Source: Flavobacteriales bacterium
GTDB lineage: Bacteria > Bacteroidota > Bacteroidia > NS11-12g > UBA955
Assembly (NCBI GenBank): GCA_002737705.1
Contig: NSIM01000005.1
Span: forward strand, 74,623-120,701
Direction of reading: 5' to 3'
DNA length: 46,079 nt
Below are positions 9,612 to 18,651 of this stretch, in pieces (the stretch's first letter is position 1; the number at the start of each line of letters is the position of its first letter). Position numbers and translations under genes: made by a program. The notes under the pieces were generated by a model. It was not told where the DNA came from and made no database searches. It worked only from the letters and a program-made list of their open reading frames with translations.

Positions 9612-9619
9612 TATATTTG
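9612..9619 (+). promoter_or_regulatory. Predicted -7 promoter box (TATATTTG) of the glutathione peroxidase gene
   Basis: Exact TAnnTTTG match, ten bases before the GTG start. The -33 element is not evident. Confidence 0.4.
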
Positions 9620-9629
9620 TTTAAACAAC

Positions 9630-10217
9630 GTGAAACATTTTCGATTAATTTCTATTTTGAGTGCAGTTGGCACCCTATTAAGTGCCTGCATTTTTGGGAA
9701 ATCCAAAACCATAGACCCCATGAAAATACACAATGCACCCTCCTCATTGTACAGCATAGCCCTCACCTCCATAGATGGAATCACCCCAATAAAACTTGCT
9801 TCTTTCAAGGGCAAAAAAATATTGTTTGTCAATACTGCCAGCAAATGCGGGTATACGCCTCAATACAAAGAATTGCAAGAACTTCACGAAAAAATGGGCG
9901 ACAAACTGGTTATCATAGGCTGTCCCTGCAACCAATTTATGGATCAAGAGCCGGGTGATAAAAAGGAAATTCTTGCCTTTTGCACAATGAATTATGGTAT
10001 TACCTTCCAACTTAGCGAAAAACTTGATGTAAAGGGATCAAAACAACATCCACTTTTTACCTGGCTATGTAACCGTTCCCAAAATGGTTCAATGGATGCC
10101 TCAGTAAGTTGGAATTTTAACAAATTTTTGGTGAATGAAGAGGGGTACCTCGTTGGATACTTCCCTTCTGGTACAAAACCGCTATCCGAAGAAATGATCG
10201 CTGCAATCAATAAATAA
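9630..10217 (+). CDS. Glutathione peroxidase family protein, predicted lipoprotein
   Basis: A 195-residue thiol peroxidase reducing peroxides, most likely with thioredoxin-type partners. The core shows NTASKCGYTPQY with peroxidatic Cys73, CNQFMDQEPG with the Gln of the catalytic tetrad, and SWNFNKFLV with the Trp and Asn; a further Cys in FCTMNYG could be the resolving one. The N-terminus is a lipoprotein signal ending LLSAC (Cys20), so the enzyme is probably anchored on the periplasmic side. I accept the GTG start because only it includes the signal; an ATG at residue 31 would give a shorter cytoplasmic form. It is divergent from the Omp28-xerD operon. Confidence 0.9.
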   Translation: MKHFRLISILSAVGTLLSACIFGKSKTIDPMKIHNAPSSLYSIALTSIDGITPIKLASFKGKKILFVNTASKCGYTPQYKELQELHEKMGDKLVIIGCPCNQFMDQEPGDKKEILAFCTMNYGITFQLSEKLDVKGSKQHPLFTWLCNRSQNGSMDASVSWNFNKFLVNEEGYLVGYFPSGTKPLSEEMIAAINK

Positions 10218-10229
10218 ACCCTTTTCTCC

Positions 10230-10260
10230 TTGCGATAAGGACAATCCTCCCCTATTTTTG
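10230..10260 (+). promoter_or_regulatory. sucD promoter, TTG-N20-TATTTTTG
   Basis: The best promoter in the window: TTG at 10230-10232, a 20-base spacer and TATTTTTG at 10253-10260, matching the Bacteroidota consensus at both elements. The ATG of sucD follows after 17 bases, so the leader would be about 12 bases. Confidence 0.6.
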
Positions 10261-10277
10261 CTCTGCAATTTTTTACC

Positions 10278-11153
10278 ATGAGCATACTTGTTAACAAAGA
10301 TTCTCGTATTGTCGTTCAGGGTTTTACTGGCACCGAAGGCAGCTTTCACGCCCAACAAATGATTGAATATGGAAGCACTGTAGTCGGGGGCGTAACCCCA
10401 GGAAAGGGTGGAACTATCCATCTAGACAAACCCGTTTTCAATACCGTTCAAGACGCAGTTCGGGAATCTGCTGCCGATGTAAGTATTATTTTTGTACCCC
10501 CAGCTTTTGCCGCAGATGCCATTATGGAAGCAGCAGAGGCAGGAATTAAAGTCATTGTATGTATTACCGAAGGAATCCCAATCAAAGACATGGTAAAGGT
10601 TCGTGAATATATAAAATCCTATGATTGTCGGTTAGTGGGTCCAAATTGCCCAGGAATCATTACTCCAGGCGAAACCAAAATTGGGATTATGCCAGGATTT
10701 ATTTTCAAAAAAGGGAGTATTGGCGTGATTTCTAAATCTGGGACCCTTACCTATGAAGCGGTTGACCAACTCACAAAATTGGGATTGGGGCAAAGCACCG
10801 CTATAGGCATTGGAGGTGATCCCATTATAGGAACCACGACCAAAGAAGCGGTTGAATTGTTTATGAATGATCCCGAAACAGAAGGCATTGTAATGATTGG
10901 AGAAATTGGCGGAGGAATGGAAGCAGAAGCAGCCCGTTGGATCAAAGAATTTGGCACCAAGCCCGTTGTTGGGTTCATCGCCGGACAAACAGCCCCTGCA
11001 GGTCGAAGAATGGGGCATGCCGGAGCAATTGTTGGAGGAAAAGATGATACAGCAGCCGCAAAGATGGCCATCATGGCTGAGTGTGGTATTCACGTAGTGG
11101 ATAGTCCTGCAGAAATCGGAAAAACCCTGTTGGCTGTTCTTAACAAGCGTTAA
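10278..11153 (+). CDS. sucD: Succinyl-CoA synthetase alpha subunit
   Basis: A 291-residue TCA-cycle enzyme subunit that, with SucC, interconverts succinyl-CoA and succinate with substrate-level phosphorylation. The CoA-binding Rossmann domain starts at [18 protein letters not shown]; the ligase domain has [10 protein letters not shown] (153-161) and [13 protein letters not shown], in which His247 is the phosphorylated residue. Length and motifs are fully normal. sucC is not adjacent, so the two subunits are encoded apart here, as often in Bacteroidota. It has its own promoter and a hairpin followed by T residues, so it is probably monocistronic. Confidence 0.97.
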   Translation: MSILVNKDSRIVVQGFTGTEGSFHAQQMIEYGSTVVGGVTPGKGGTIHLDKPVFNTVQDAVRESAADVSIIFVPPAFAADAIMEAAEAGIKVIVCITEGIPIKDMVKVREYIKSYDCRLVGPNCPGIITPGETKIGIMPGFIFKKGSIGVISKSGTLTYEAVDQLTKLGLGQSTAIGIGGDPIIGTTTKEAVELFMNDPETEGIVMIGEIGGGMEAEAARWIKEFGTKPVVGFIAGQTAPAGRRMGHAGAIVGGKDDTAAAKMAIMAECGIHVVDSPAEIGKTLLAVLNKR

Positions 11154-11157
11154 TTAC

Positions 11158-11202
11158 ACCGCGGTGGATTGAAAGAACAAGTATTGTTGAAGCGCGGTTT
11201 TT
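11158..11202 (+). terminator. Possible rho-independent terminator after sucD
   Basis: An outer 6-base stem (ACCGCG at 11158-11163 with CGCGGT at 11193-11198) encloses a small inner hairpin (AACAA-GTA-TTGTT). A run of five T follows, starting at 11198. The 29-base loop makes it imperfect. Confidence 0.35.
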
Positions 11203-11321
11203 CAATACAGTCAATGCATCGTATCGATCACTCTTCTCCTGAAACAAGAACCAAAAACTGCTGTTGTAATTGATTCTTCAAATGGAATCCATCTTGCAAA
11301 ATGAAATTTGGGATTTTAGTG

Positions 11322-11360
11322 GCGCGTCATTTCCCATTGTGGATTCTTGGGTTAACGCTG
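11322..11360. repeat. 39-base dispersed repeat, copy A
   Basis: Matches 19697-19735 in 37 of 39 positions, same orientation, 8.4 kb away; the two differences are transitions. It lies in the 248-base gap between sucD and lolA. Read on the minus strand it would encode ALTQESTMGNDA, the same peptide as in the RibD C-terminus. Flanking sequences of the two copies do not align. The rest of this gap shows short open stretches in shifting frames on the minus strand but no convincing gene. Confidence 0.85.
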
Positions 11361-11401
11361 CCGCATTTACAAGTGTATCTATAAATAATAAACGCTTTCC
11401 C

Positions 11402-12067
11402 TTACTTCTTCTTCGTTAAATCAACCAAAACTACATCCTTGTGGACTGATTGATTCCAAGAAAAAAATGCGTCTTCTAAAGGGGGGTTTGGAATAAAATT
11501 TGCAATTTCAATGGCGATCTCAGTTCCATTTTTAAAGTACTGTATTACGCGTTGTATTTTTTTAGAAGTCTTGTCAATTTCCAATTTGACATAGGTATAA
11601 TTTACCTTTTTGGATGGTGTCAATAAAATCACATCGTAATTTTTATTGTTGCGGACAATCGGGCCATCATATTTGCTCTTAAAATCTTTCTTGTACAAGC
11701 TAAAAATTTCGGCTGGGCTAATGCTATTTTTTCGGATCTTAACATCTTCCTTGGTTAATTCCATGTCTTCTTTGCTGTATGTCCAGGTATAAACACCATT
11801 GCAAAAAATCTCCTGCGATGCATAATCCAATTTGAATTTTTTTGATTTGAGCCAAATAGTCCCATTCTCAACCAATGATTTCCCATTGCTGGAAGTAGTG
11901 GTAATTGAAAAGGATGCCTTAATGGTGGCATAGGATTTATACAATGAAGTAACTTTAGTCAAAATTGCCTGTGACTTCGCATCGCCTTTACTTTGGCCAA
12001 AAAGACCCACCGAAAACACACAGCTTAGAATAAGGAATAGCCAATCGAATAGGCGGGTCTGTTTCAT
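11402..12067 (-). CDS. lolA: Outer-membrane lipoprotein carrier protein LolA-like
   Basis: A 221-residue periplasmic protein with a signal peptide (residues 1-24, ending SVGLFGQS). The body resembles the LolA beta-half-barrel: a helix with ILTKVTSLYKSYATIKASFS, then FKLDYASQEIFCNGVYTWTYS and paired strands through VNYTYVKLEIDKTSKKIQRV. LolA carries lipoproteins from the inner to the outer membrane. It follows ftsK by 19 bases on the same strand; the same ftsK-lolA order is well known in other bacteria and strengthens the call. Confidence 0.88.
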   Translation of the reverse strand: MKQTRLFDWLFLILSCVFSVGLFGQSKGDAKSQAILTKVTSLYKSYATIKASFSITTTSSNGKSLVENGTIWLKSKKFKLDYASQEIFCNGVYTWTYSKEDMELTKEDVKIRKNSISPAEIFSLYKKDFKSKYDGPIVRNNKNYDVILLTPSKKVNYTYVKLEIDKTSKKIQRVIQYFKNGTEIAIEIANFIPNPPLEDAFFSWNQSVHKDVVLVDLTKKK

Positions 12068-12086
12068 TGTGATTCTCTTTTTTATA

Positions 12087-14708
12087 TTACAAATTATTCA
12101 AAAATTGCTCCAAACTGTATTCATCAGGAATCAATACTTGTCTGGCTTTACTTCCATTATTGGGTCCTACAACACCTGCATCTTCTAACTGATCCATCAA
12201 ACGGCCTGCCCTGTTATACCCAATCTTTAATTTTCGTTGTATCATACTTGTACTCCCAACCTGGTTGAGAACCACTATCCTTGCAGCATCTTCAAATATA
12301 GGATCGCGTTGGTCAGAATCAAAACCATCCCCCGATAAAACACCGCCTTCTTCTTTTATCTCAGGCAATAAATACGCTGTAGAGAACGCCCTTTGTTCTC
12401 CAATAAAGTCTACGATTCTCTCCACTTCTTGTGTGTCTACAAATGGACATTGCAATCGGATTACCTCGTTGCCACCACTGTATAACATATCGCCTCTGCC
12501 AATCAATTGGTCGGCGCCGTTGCTATCCAATATGGTTCTGCTATCAATCTTAGACGATACCCTAAATGCAATCCGTGCAGGAAAATTCGCCTTGATCATC
12601 CCGGTAATAACATTCACCGACGGCCGTTGGGTAGCCAAAATTAAATGAATCCCAATGGCCCTTGCCAATTGTGCCAAACGGGCAATCGGAATCTCTATCT
12701 CCTTGCCAGCAGTCATAATCAAATCGGCTACCTCGTCCATCACAACTACGATATAGGGCAAAAATCTGTGCCCTTCGTTGGGATTCAATTTGCGTGCTAA
12801 AAACTTTGTATTGTATTCAACAATATTTCGAACCAGGGCATCCTGCAATAATTTGTAGCGGTTGTCCATCTCTACACACAAACTATTTAATGTATTCACC
12901 ACCTTGTGGTTGTCGGTTATAATGGCTTCTCCATCGCCAGGCAACTTGGCCAAATAATGTCGCTCAATCTTGTTGAACAAAGTGAGTTCGACTTTTTTGG
13001 GATCCACCAACACGAATTTTACGTACGCTGGATGCTTCTTGTATAGCAGGGAAATCAAAATTGCATTGAGACCGACAGACTTCCCCTGACCCGTAGCACC
13101 CGCCATAAGCAAATGGGGCATTTTTGCCAAATCGGTTATATAAATCTCATTGGAAATTGTTTTCCCCAAAACCACAGGCAGTTGAAAATCACAATCCTGA
13201 AATTTCTTACTAGACAACAAACTGCGCATGGAAACCATCTCTGGATGTTTATTGGGAACCTCAATACCAATGGTTCCCTTGCCAGGTATTGGTGCAATAA
13301 TGCGAATGCCCAAAGCCGCCAAACTCAGTGCGATATCGTCTTCTAAATTTTTAATCCTTGAGATCTTTACCCCAGGGGCTGGCACAATCTCATACAAAGT
13401 AATGGTCGGACCGACACTTGCCTTTATATGCGCGATACCAATCTTATAGTTTATCAGTGTTTCAAGAATTAAGTCCTTGCTGGCCTGGATCTCATTCATG
13501 TCAACTTCTTGCTTCTTTGTATCGTATTCTTGAAGCAAATCAAGGGTTGGAAAAACATATTTACTCAATTCGGCAGTGGGATCATATTGGGTATCCAAAC
13601 CCATCCGACTGATAGAATTGTCACCCATATTTTCTTTCACCCCATCCTCTGGGTTGCTGTTCATAACCTCTACCTTAAACCCATCATCGCCGAGCAAAGT
13701 ATTTATTCCCGTACCCGAAACCACTGCCTCCGAATTGCTTGTGGGCTTGGTATCGGAATTGCCCATTTCTGCATCTTCGAACCCATCATCATCATCAGAA
13801 AATGGAACCGGTTCTCCATGGTGAATGTAACTGGAATCGGATGGGTTTGATTCATCCTTGGGTGAAACCGACTTAATAGATATGTTTGAAAGGGCCTCCT
13901 TCTGTGCAGGGGTGAGGGAGATGTCGTCATCGCGCAATTCAACTTCAACCAAATCGGCATCCATTTTGTCTGTATCAAAATCCTCAAATACACTGGGTTC
14001 AAAACCACTGTCTTCCATCGTGTCTGTTTCGGAGATGATTGAGGCATGTCGGGAATCATTGAGAATCAAATCATCTTCTTCATCCTCGTGGGTATTGAAT
14101 GTTATTTTCGAAAATGGATTGGCATTAAAGAAAAATATAGAATAGGCAATGGCATAAAAAGCCAAAAAGAAAAATGTGCCCAAGTTGCCAATGGCACCCT
14201 TAATTTGGGTGATTGCGCTATCGCCAAATACCCCCCCCGTCGGAAACCAACCCCTCTCAAACCACCCCATTGTAAAAGTCAAACTCAATGAAAACCATAC
14301 AGAAAACAAAAGGGTATGAATTGCAATGCGCAAAAGAGAGAATGGACGGTAATCGAACAACAAATACAATCCGCAGAAAGTAATCCACGGCAGGAAGGAA
14401 AATGCGGCCAATCCAAAGCCCTTTTCAATAAACAAAGATGACAAAGCCCATCCAAAATAACCCATCGAATTGTGAATGGTTCCTGCCGTATGGTTTTGGT
14501 CTCGTTGACCAGTAAATAAAAAGGAAAAAAACCCAATGGCCATCAAAACCGACATGATAATCATGAAAAATCCCACCACTTTGCGGGTTGGCGGATGCTG
14601 AAGCGTAATCGCAGACCAAATATCCTTGGCCGACACTTTTTCCATTCGGTCACCATTGTCACGCAGGAAATCTGACCGGGAATCTTTACTTGATTTGTGC
14701 TTGCCCAT
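12087..14708 (-). CDS. ftsK: DNA translocase FtsK/SpoIIIE family
   Basis: An 873-residue septal DNA pump that moves chromosome ends and activates Xer recombination at dif. The N-terminus has about four transmembrane helices (residues ~35-190); residues ~195-380 are an acidic, Asp/Ser-rich linker; then the alpha/beta motor with Walker A GATGQGKS (~535) and Walker B VVVMDEVADL (~655); and the C-terminal winged-helix gamma domain (SMIQRKLKIGYNRAGRLMDQ). The frame is open to a TTG 27 bases further upstream, but the ATG giving MGKHKSSKDSRS is the more likely start. TACTTTCG, one base off the -7 consensus, lies ten bases before it. Its presumed partner recombinase gene is in the same window. Confidence 0.95.
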   Translation of the reverse strand: MGKHKSSKDSRSDFLRDNGDRMEKVSAKDIWSAITLQHPPTRKVVGFFMIIMSVLMAIGFFSFLFTGQRDQNHTAGTIHNSMGYFGWALSSLFIEKGFGLAAFSFLPWITFCGLYLLFDYRPFSLLRIAIHTLLFSVWFSLSLTFTMGWFERGWFPTGGVFGDSAITQIKGAIGNLGTFFFLAFYAIAYSIFFFNANPFSKITFNTHEDEEDDLILNDSRHASIISETDTMEDSGFEPSVFEDFDTDKMDADLVEVELRDDDISLTPAQKEALSNISIKSVSPKDESNPSDSSYIHHGEPVPFSDDDDGFEDAEMGNSDTKPTSNSEAVVSGTGINTLLGDDGFKVEVMNSNPEDGVKENMGDNSISRMGLDTQYDPTAELSKYVFPTLDLLQEYDTKKQEVDMNEIQASKDLILETLINYKIGIAHIKASVGPTITLYEIVPAPGVKISRIKNLEDDIALSLAALGIRIIAPIPGKGTIGIEVPNKHPEMVSMRSLLSSKKFQDCDFQLPVVLGKTISNEIYITDLAKMPHLLMAGATGQGKSVGLNAILISLLYKKHPAYVKFVLVDPKKVELTLFNKIERHYLAKLPGDGEAIITDNHKVVNTLNSLCVEMDNRYKLLQDALVRNIVEYNTKFLARKLNPNEGHRFLPYIVVVMDEVADLIMTAGKEIEIPIARLAQLARAIGIHLILATQRPSVNVITGMIKANFPARIAFRVSSKIDSRTILDSNGADQLIGRGDMLYSGGNEVIRLQCPFVDTQEVERIVDFIGEQRAFSTAYLLPEIKEEGGVLSGDGFDSDQRDPIFEDAARIVVLNQVGSTSMIQRKLKIGYNRAGRLMDQLEDAGVVGPNNGSKARQVLIPDEYSLEQFLNNL

Positions 14709-14800
14709 TATGAATGAACGAAAGTACGGCGCCAAATCGTTTAACTACAATTGTCTTTTACACCAAAACTGGCAGTGTTTAATTAATCAATCAGTTGAAT

Positions 14801-15721
14801 TTATAGAACAGAATATGTTCTGCCCTCAACGGCTTCTTGGGTATTCGCAAAAACCGATTGTGCTTCTTCCAATAGAAGGCTCGTATCATTATACCGGGCA
14901 CTAAAATGACCAATCAACAATTCCTTAACCCCTGCCGCCTTGGCTATTTGTCCTGCTTGAAGGGCAGTTGTATGAAATGTCTCTGCGGCCCTTTCTTTTA
15001 GTTCATGCAAAAAAGTGGCTTCATGGTAAAGTAAATTTACATTCCTAAGAATCTCTACCAAGCGGGTATCGTATACCGTATCCGTAATATAGGCAAGGGT
15101 TCGGTTGGGATGACCTGCCAAAGAAATATGTTGATTTGGGATGAGCCCTTTTTGGGGCGAGAGACAATCGGCCCCCCTTTTAATGGCTTCATACTGGTCT
15201 ACAGGAACCCCATATTTGATACAGGCATCCACATTGAGATGGCGCTCTGGGCCTAGTTCTTTGATTAAAAATCCCGTACAAGGCATGCGGTGTTGGAGGG
15301 GAACCGTAACAACTGCAAATTTGTCATTCTCAATGAGTGTGTGTATTGCGTCGGTTTTTGTCTTTATAAATTTCAGAAGATAAGGCAAATGTGCATCACT
15401 TTCTTTCAGTATGCTGGTGATTATACCTTCCAAAGCCGCTGGGCCAACCACAATAAGGGGCTCTGTTCTGCCAAATAGCGCCATAGAGCTAATTAAGCCC
15501 GGAAGACCAAAGTAGTGATCTCCGTGTAAATGGGTAATGAATACATGGGAAATACGGAGGGTTCGCAATCCATAGCGCGCCAATTGTCTTTGTGTTCCCT
15601 CCCCACAATCCAATAAAAGATACGTGCCCTCTAATCTTACAAAATGTGCACTTGGGTGACTGTATTTGGTTGGCGTAGCAGAAGAGGTGCCCAAAACAGT
15701 TATCTCAAACGCCTTTCTCAT
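14801..15721 (-). CDS. rnz: Ribonuclease Z
   Basis: A 306-residue metallo-beta-lactamase fold endonuclease that removes 3' trailers from tRNA precursors. The zinc motif HLHGDH is at residues 64-69, preceded by LLLDCGEGTQRQL; later metal ligands are in LAYITDTVYDTR and LLIGHFSARY. The substrate arm lies within PLIVVGPAALEGI onward. Length is normal for the short bacterial form. TATCTTCG (one mismatch to TAnnTTTG) ends six bases before the ATG, so it probably has its own promoter despite following the same direction as ftsK. Confidence 0.95.
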   Translation of the reverse strand: MRKAFEITVLGTSSATPTKYSHPSAHFVRLEGTYLLLDCGEGTQRQLARYGLRTLRISHVFITHLHGDHYFGLPGLISSMALFGRTEPLIVVGPAALEGIITSILKESDAHLPYLLKFIKTKTDAIHTLIENDKFAVVTVPLQHRMPCTGFLIKELGPERHLNVDACIKYGVPVDQYEAIKRGADCLSPQKGLIPNQHISLAGHPNRTLAYITDTVYDTRLVEILRNVNLLYHEATFLHELKERAAETFHTTALQAGQIAKAAGVKELLIGHFSARYNDTSLLLEEAQSVFANTQEAVEGRTYSVL

Positions 15722-15842
15722 CTTGCTCGAAGATAGTGAATGATTGTTGTTTTTTTGTTTCCCGATAAAAAACCTATGGAAACCCTATAGAAGCCCGAAC
15801 CACGATAAAACCCCTAATTCTTTGTCAACAATTCGAAATACC

Positions 15843-15872
15843 GATTTAAGCAAGCAATGATTTAAGCAAGCA
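15843..15872. repeat. 14-base direct repeat at the GT9 stop codon
   Basis: GATTTAAGCAAGCA occurs at 15843-15856 and 15859-15872, a 16-base period. The second copy includes the stop codon of the GT9 gene, so the repeat duplicates its last codons into the spacer. It looks like a slippage product; no function is evident. Confidence 0.8.
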
Positions 15873-16914
15873 CCGATTCAACAGCATTTTTAACCTGTAA
15901 CACAGAAATTTTGTCGATACAACGATCGTTCGGACGAACACAATGAATTTGATCACAAGGATTGCATTCGAGAATCTCGTGCAAGACGCGCGACCGAAGG
16001 GAGCGTGGATAAAACACATTGGGAACACCAGGGCCAACAATGGCTAACAATGGCACTCCTGCGATATCTGCCAATTGCAAAGGGCCGCTTTCATTTCCCA
16101 CATACAAGGAAGATTTTTCTATAAATGCATACAATGCCAACAAGGAATCAGATTTTCCATTGCCTGCAATCCATTTTACACCCGACCCACCCGCAGACAA
16201 CATAGCCTCTATATAGGGTTCTTCATCGGGGGTTCCAATCCATACAGGCAATAGGTTTTTTTCGGCCAGTAACCATTGTGAGAGGGCAATAAATCGTTCG
16301 GGTGCCCAGCGCCGAAGGGCGCTGCGCGCACCCGAATGAATAATGGCAAATGTGGGTTGAGACAAATCTGCGACCCAATCTTGGGCCAATACAATATCAT
16401 GGGCCGACGGATGCAATCTGGGCTGAACGACAGTAAGGGTGTTTGTTATGTCAAAACCATCCCCTGACCCCAGCAAAGGAGCAATAATTCTATAATTGCT
16501 TAAGACCTCGTGTGGCTGATTTTTCCGTTGACGAAACCGAATCCAACCCCGATCCAAACGATATTTCGGCATGGTTTTACTACGCAGGGATTTCCAAAAT
16601 GTTTTCCACGTTCCCCGCAATTCAACTACCAGATCATAGGGTTCTTTCCATTCTTCTATTGCAGACAGTATTTTGTCTATATGGGGATCATTCGCAATCA
16701 ATCCAACAACAGCGGGCTTACACAAAACATGGATTTCGGCAGCGGGAAACTGTTTTTTTAGCAGTTCAAAAACGTGGACTGACACCGCCATGTCTCCCAT
16801 CTCATCCCATTTTACACACAAAATACGCCTGGGTATAATGGGTTGGCCGCGGCCCGCATTGATTAAACGCGACAGCAGTATATTACAGAAATAAAGCCAC
16901 TTTTCATTCGTCAT
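15862..16914 (-). CDS. Glycosyltransferase family 9 (heptosyltransferase-like)
   Basis: A 350-residue GT-B transferase of the lipopolysaccharide core type, acting at the cytoplasmic face of the inner membrane. Features: RRILCVKWDEMGDMAVSVHV at about residue 28, the KPAVVGLIANDPHIDKIL helix of the first Rossmann domain, IHSGARSALRRWAPERFIAL at the domain junction, and SLYVGNESGPLQLADIAGVP, the donor-binding GNESGPxxLA motif. The C-terminus has the spaced cysteines CNPCDQIHCVRPNDRC common in this family. It starts at an ATG 12 bases after the stop of the cyclase-family gene, forming an operon with it. The acceptor is unknown. Confidence 0.9.
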   Translation of the reverse strand: MTNEKWLYFCNILLSRLINAGRGQPIIPRRILCVKWDEMGDMAVSVHVFELLKKQFPAAEIHVLCKPAVVGLIANDPHIDKILSAIEEWKEPYDLVVELRGTWKTFWKSLRSKTMPKYRLDRGWIRFRQRKNQPHEVLSNYRIIAPLLGSGDGFDITNTLTVVQPRLHPSAHDIVLAQDWVADLSQPTFAIIHSGARSALRRWAPERFIALSQWLLAEKNLLPVWIGTPDEEPYIEAMLSAGGSGVKWIAGNGKSDSLLALYAFIEKSSLYVGNESGPLQLADIAGVPLLAIVGPGVPNVFYPRSLRSRVLHEILECNPCDQIHCVRPNDRCIDKISVLQVKNAVESVLA

Positions 16915-16926
16915 CGCCCGCAATAA

Positions 16927-17745
16927 TTATTGTTTATCCGTGTTCCACGCATACAATACAGGACGCGAAGGCACGGCATCTGTGCACAAATTGGGAATTT
17001 GTAAATTGAGCATATAAACCCCATCAAAAAGGGAATCAGGAACAAAGATTAATTCTGTGATTGTGCTGCTGAACCGCGGATGCTGCAAAGGAATTGTTTC
17101 TGTAATTCCAGCCATACTGCGCTGGGGAAGTCCCCACCATTCGTGGTGCGCCTGTAATTTCCCTTCGTCTGATTCTGGATCCACACTCGGAAAATCGGTG
17201 AGTAGGTGTTGTATCCCTAAATCACGCAAATACGCCAAGGCATCTGGTGTAAAATAGGGGGGTTCATTTCCAGACCAATTTTGCGATCTTTTATCCTTTC
17301 CATTTGGCAAACTTCTTACTACCAAGGCATCGCAGCCCAACAAATTCCATTGATTGGCATCCCCCAGAGAAACAAATCCCCGATCAGAAAGGGTCATACT
17401 GATCAACTGTGCCGAAAACCAAAATTGTTTCAACACATCACCCAGTCCAATGCGATTCTTGGTGATGTGTCCAACACACTCTGTATGTGTAGCGTTACCG
17501 TGAGCACAAAGGGTTAATACCTCACAATTGGCAGACCCCCCCATGGCAATACTTCCTATAAAATCGCCCACACGAATTGGGTTAAACGATGCTTCGTTGA
17601 TAGAATACGCATTCGGATTATCGCCCAGCGGTCCTGTCGAAAGAGAAATATCGAGTGGCTTTGACAAATCTGCCCAACCCGATATGCCCTGAATTGAATG
17701 GTGAATCTGCACACAACAAAGTTGGGGATTTTTTTGGTAAATCAT
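16927..17745 (-). CDS. Cyclase-family (kynurenine formamidase-like) protein
   Basis: A 272-residue member of the cyclase/amidohydrolase family PF04199, metal-dependent enzymes hydrolysing amide or lactone bonds. The signature stretch is LCAHGNATHTECVGHI, corresponding to the HxGTHxDxPxH metal motif, though Thr-Glu-Cys replaces the usual Asp-Ala-Pro. Substrate is unknown; kynurenine formamidase is only one possibility. I start at ATG (MIYQKNPQLCC) rather than a TTG 42 bases upstream because the family begins there and TATTCTTG, one base off the promoter box, ends six bases before it. It leads a two-gene operon with the GT9; a functional link is not obvious. Confidence 0.75.
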   Translation of the reverse strand: MIYQKNPQLCCVQIHHSIQGISGWADLSKPLDISLSTGPLGDNPNAYSINEASFNPIRVGDFIGSIAMGGSANCEVLTLCAHGNATHTECVGHITKNRIGLGDVLKQFWFSAQLISMTLSDRGFVSLGDANQWNLLGCDALVVRSLPNGKDKRSQNWSGNEPPYFTPDALAYLRDLGIQHLLTDFPSVDPESDEGKLQAHHEWWGLPQRSMAGITETIPLQHPRFSSTITELIFVPDSLFDGVYMLNLQIPNLCTDAVPSRPVLYAWNTDKQ

Positions 17746-17934
17746 TGCACCCAAGAATAGTCGGTTGCGAAGCTGTGAATGGAGCAAAAAAGAAGTTTAT
17801 TACATGGGAGAAATAGGGTGTTCAAAGCCTGCTCTGAGATTCAAATGAAGCTTGCTCTTGCAAAAAAATGTATGCTATAACCATGTGACCCTTCAATTGA
17901 TATTTTCTAAAAAACTGCTTTCTTTGCAATCGCA

Positions 17935-18651
17935 ATGGGCAAATCAAAACGGGTCAAATTTTCTGAATACGAATCATTTCCCAATGCCTATTCTGCCGCA
18001 GTGGAAAGCAAAGGTCAATGGGCTTCCCTTTTTGGCAATACGAACCCCATCGTATTGGAATTGGCCTGTGGAAAAGGAGATTACAGCCTTGGTTTAGCAA
18101 GAATGAATCCGCACATTAATTATATTGGCATCGATATTAAGGGAAATAGACTTTGGCGGGGTGCCAAAACTGCACTTGAAGAAAAACTATCGAATGTGGC
18201 TTTTTTACGCATTCCCATCGACACCATAACATCGTATTTTGCGCCAAATGAAGTTTCCGAAATTTGGATCACCTTTCCCGATCCCCAACCCCAAAAAGAG
18301 AAAAAACGCCTGAGCAGTTTCAGGTTTTTGAATCTATACAGACAGATTGCCCCTCCCACTGCATTCATTCATCTCAAGACAGACAGCACCTTATTTTTTG
18401 AAAGCACTTGTAAGCAAGTCGAACGCGATGGCCTGAAAATGGAAGAAATCGTTCGGGATATATATGCAATGAATCCTATACCTAGCGTGTTGCAAATAAA
18501 AACATTTTATGAAACAATGTGGTTGGACATGAACCGAACCATTCAATATTGTCGGTTTGTTTTGGGTGATTGTGTGAGTAAAACGCCAGCAAATAAATTA
18601 CTGAAAAAAACACACATATATAAGGTAGGCGATGCAAACAAGCATCAATAA
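17935..18651 (+). CDS. trmB: tRNA (guanine-N7-)-methyltransferase
   Basis: A 238-residue SAM-dependent enzyme that methylates G46 of tRNAs. Motif I is VLELACGKGDYSLGLA (about 41-56), followed by YIGIDIKGNRLWRGA, and WITFPDPQPQKEKKRL, the TrmB-specific PDPxxKxxH-type signature in a Bacteroidota form, and FIHLKTDS. Length is normal. TTTCTTTG, one base off the -7 consensus, ends eight bases before the ATG. The last 54 bases overlap the end of the convergent lipoprotein gene. Confidence 0.95.
   Translation: MGKSKRVKFSEYESFPNAYSAAVESKGQWASLFGNTNPIVLELACGKGDYSLGLARMNPHINYIGIDIKGNRLWRGAKTALEEKLSNVAFLRIPIDTITSYFAPNEVSEIWITFPDPQPQKEKKRLSSFRFLNLYRQIAPPTAFIHLKTDSTLFFESTCKQVERDGLKMEEIVRDIYAMNPIPSVLQIKTFYETMWLDMNRTIQYCRFVLGDCVSKTPANKLLKKTHIYKVGDANKHQ

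Noticed and set aside
11322-11360. GTTAAC in the 39-base repeat suggested an integron attC core
   Set aside because: Neither strand fits GTTRRRY/RYYYAAC, there is no paired inverted core, and no integrase or cassette array is nearby.
12265-14291. Several long open frames on the plus strand opposite ftsK
   Set aside because: They lack family motifs and are shadows of the strongly supported ftsK frame.
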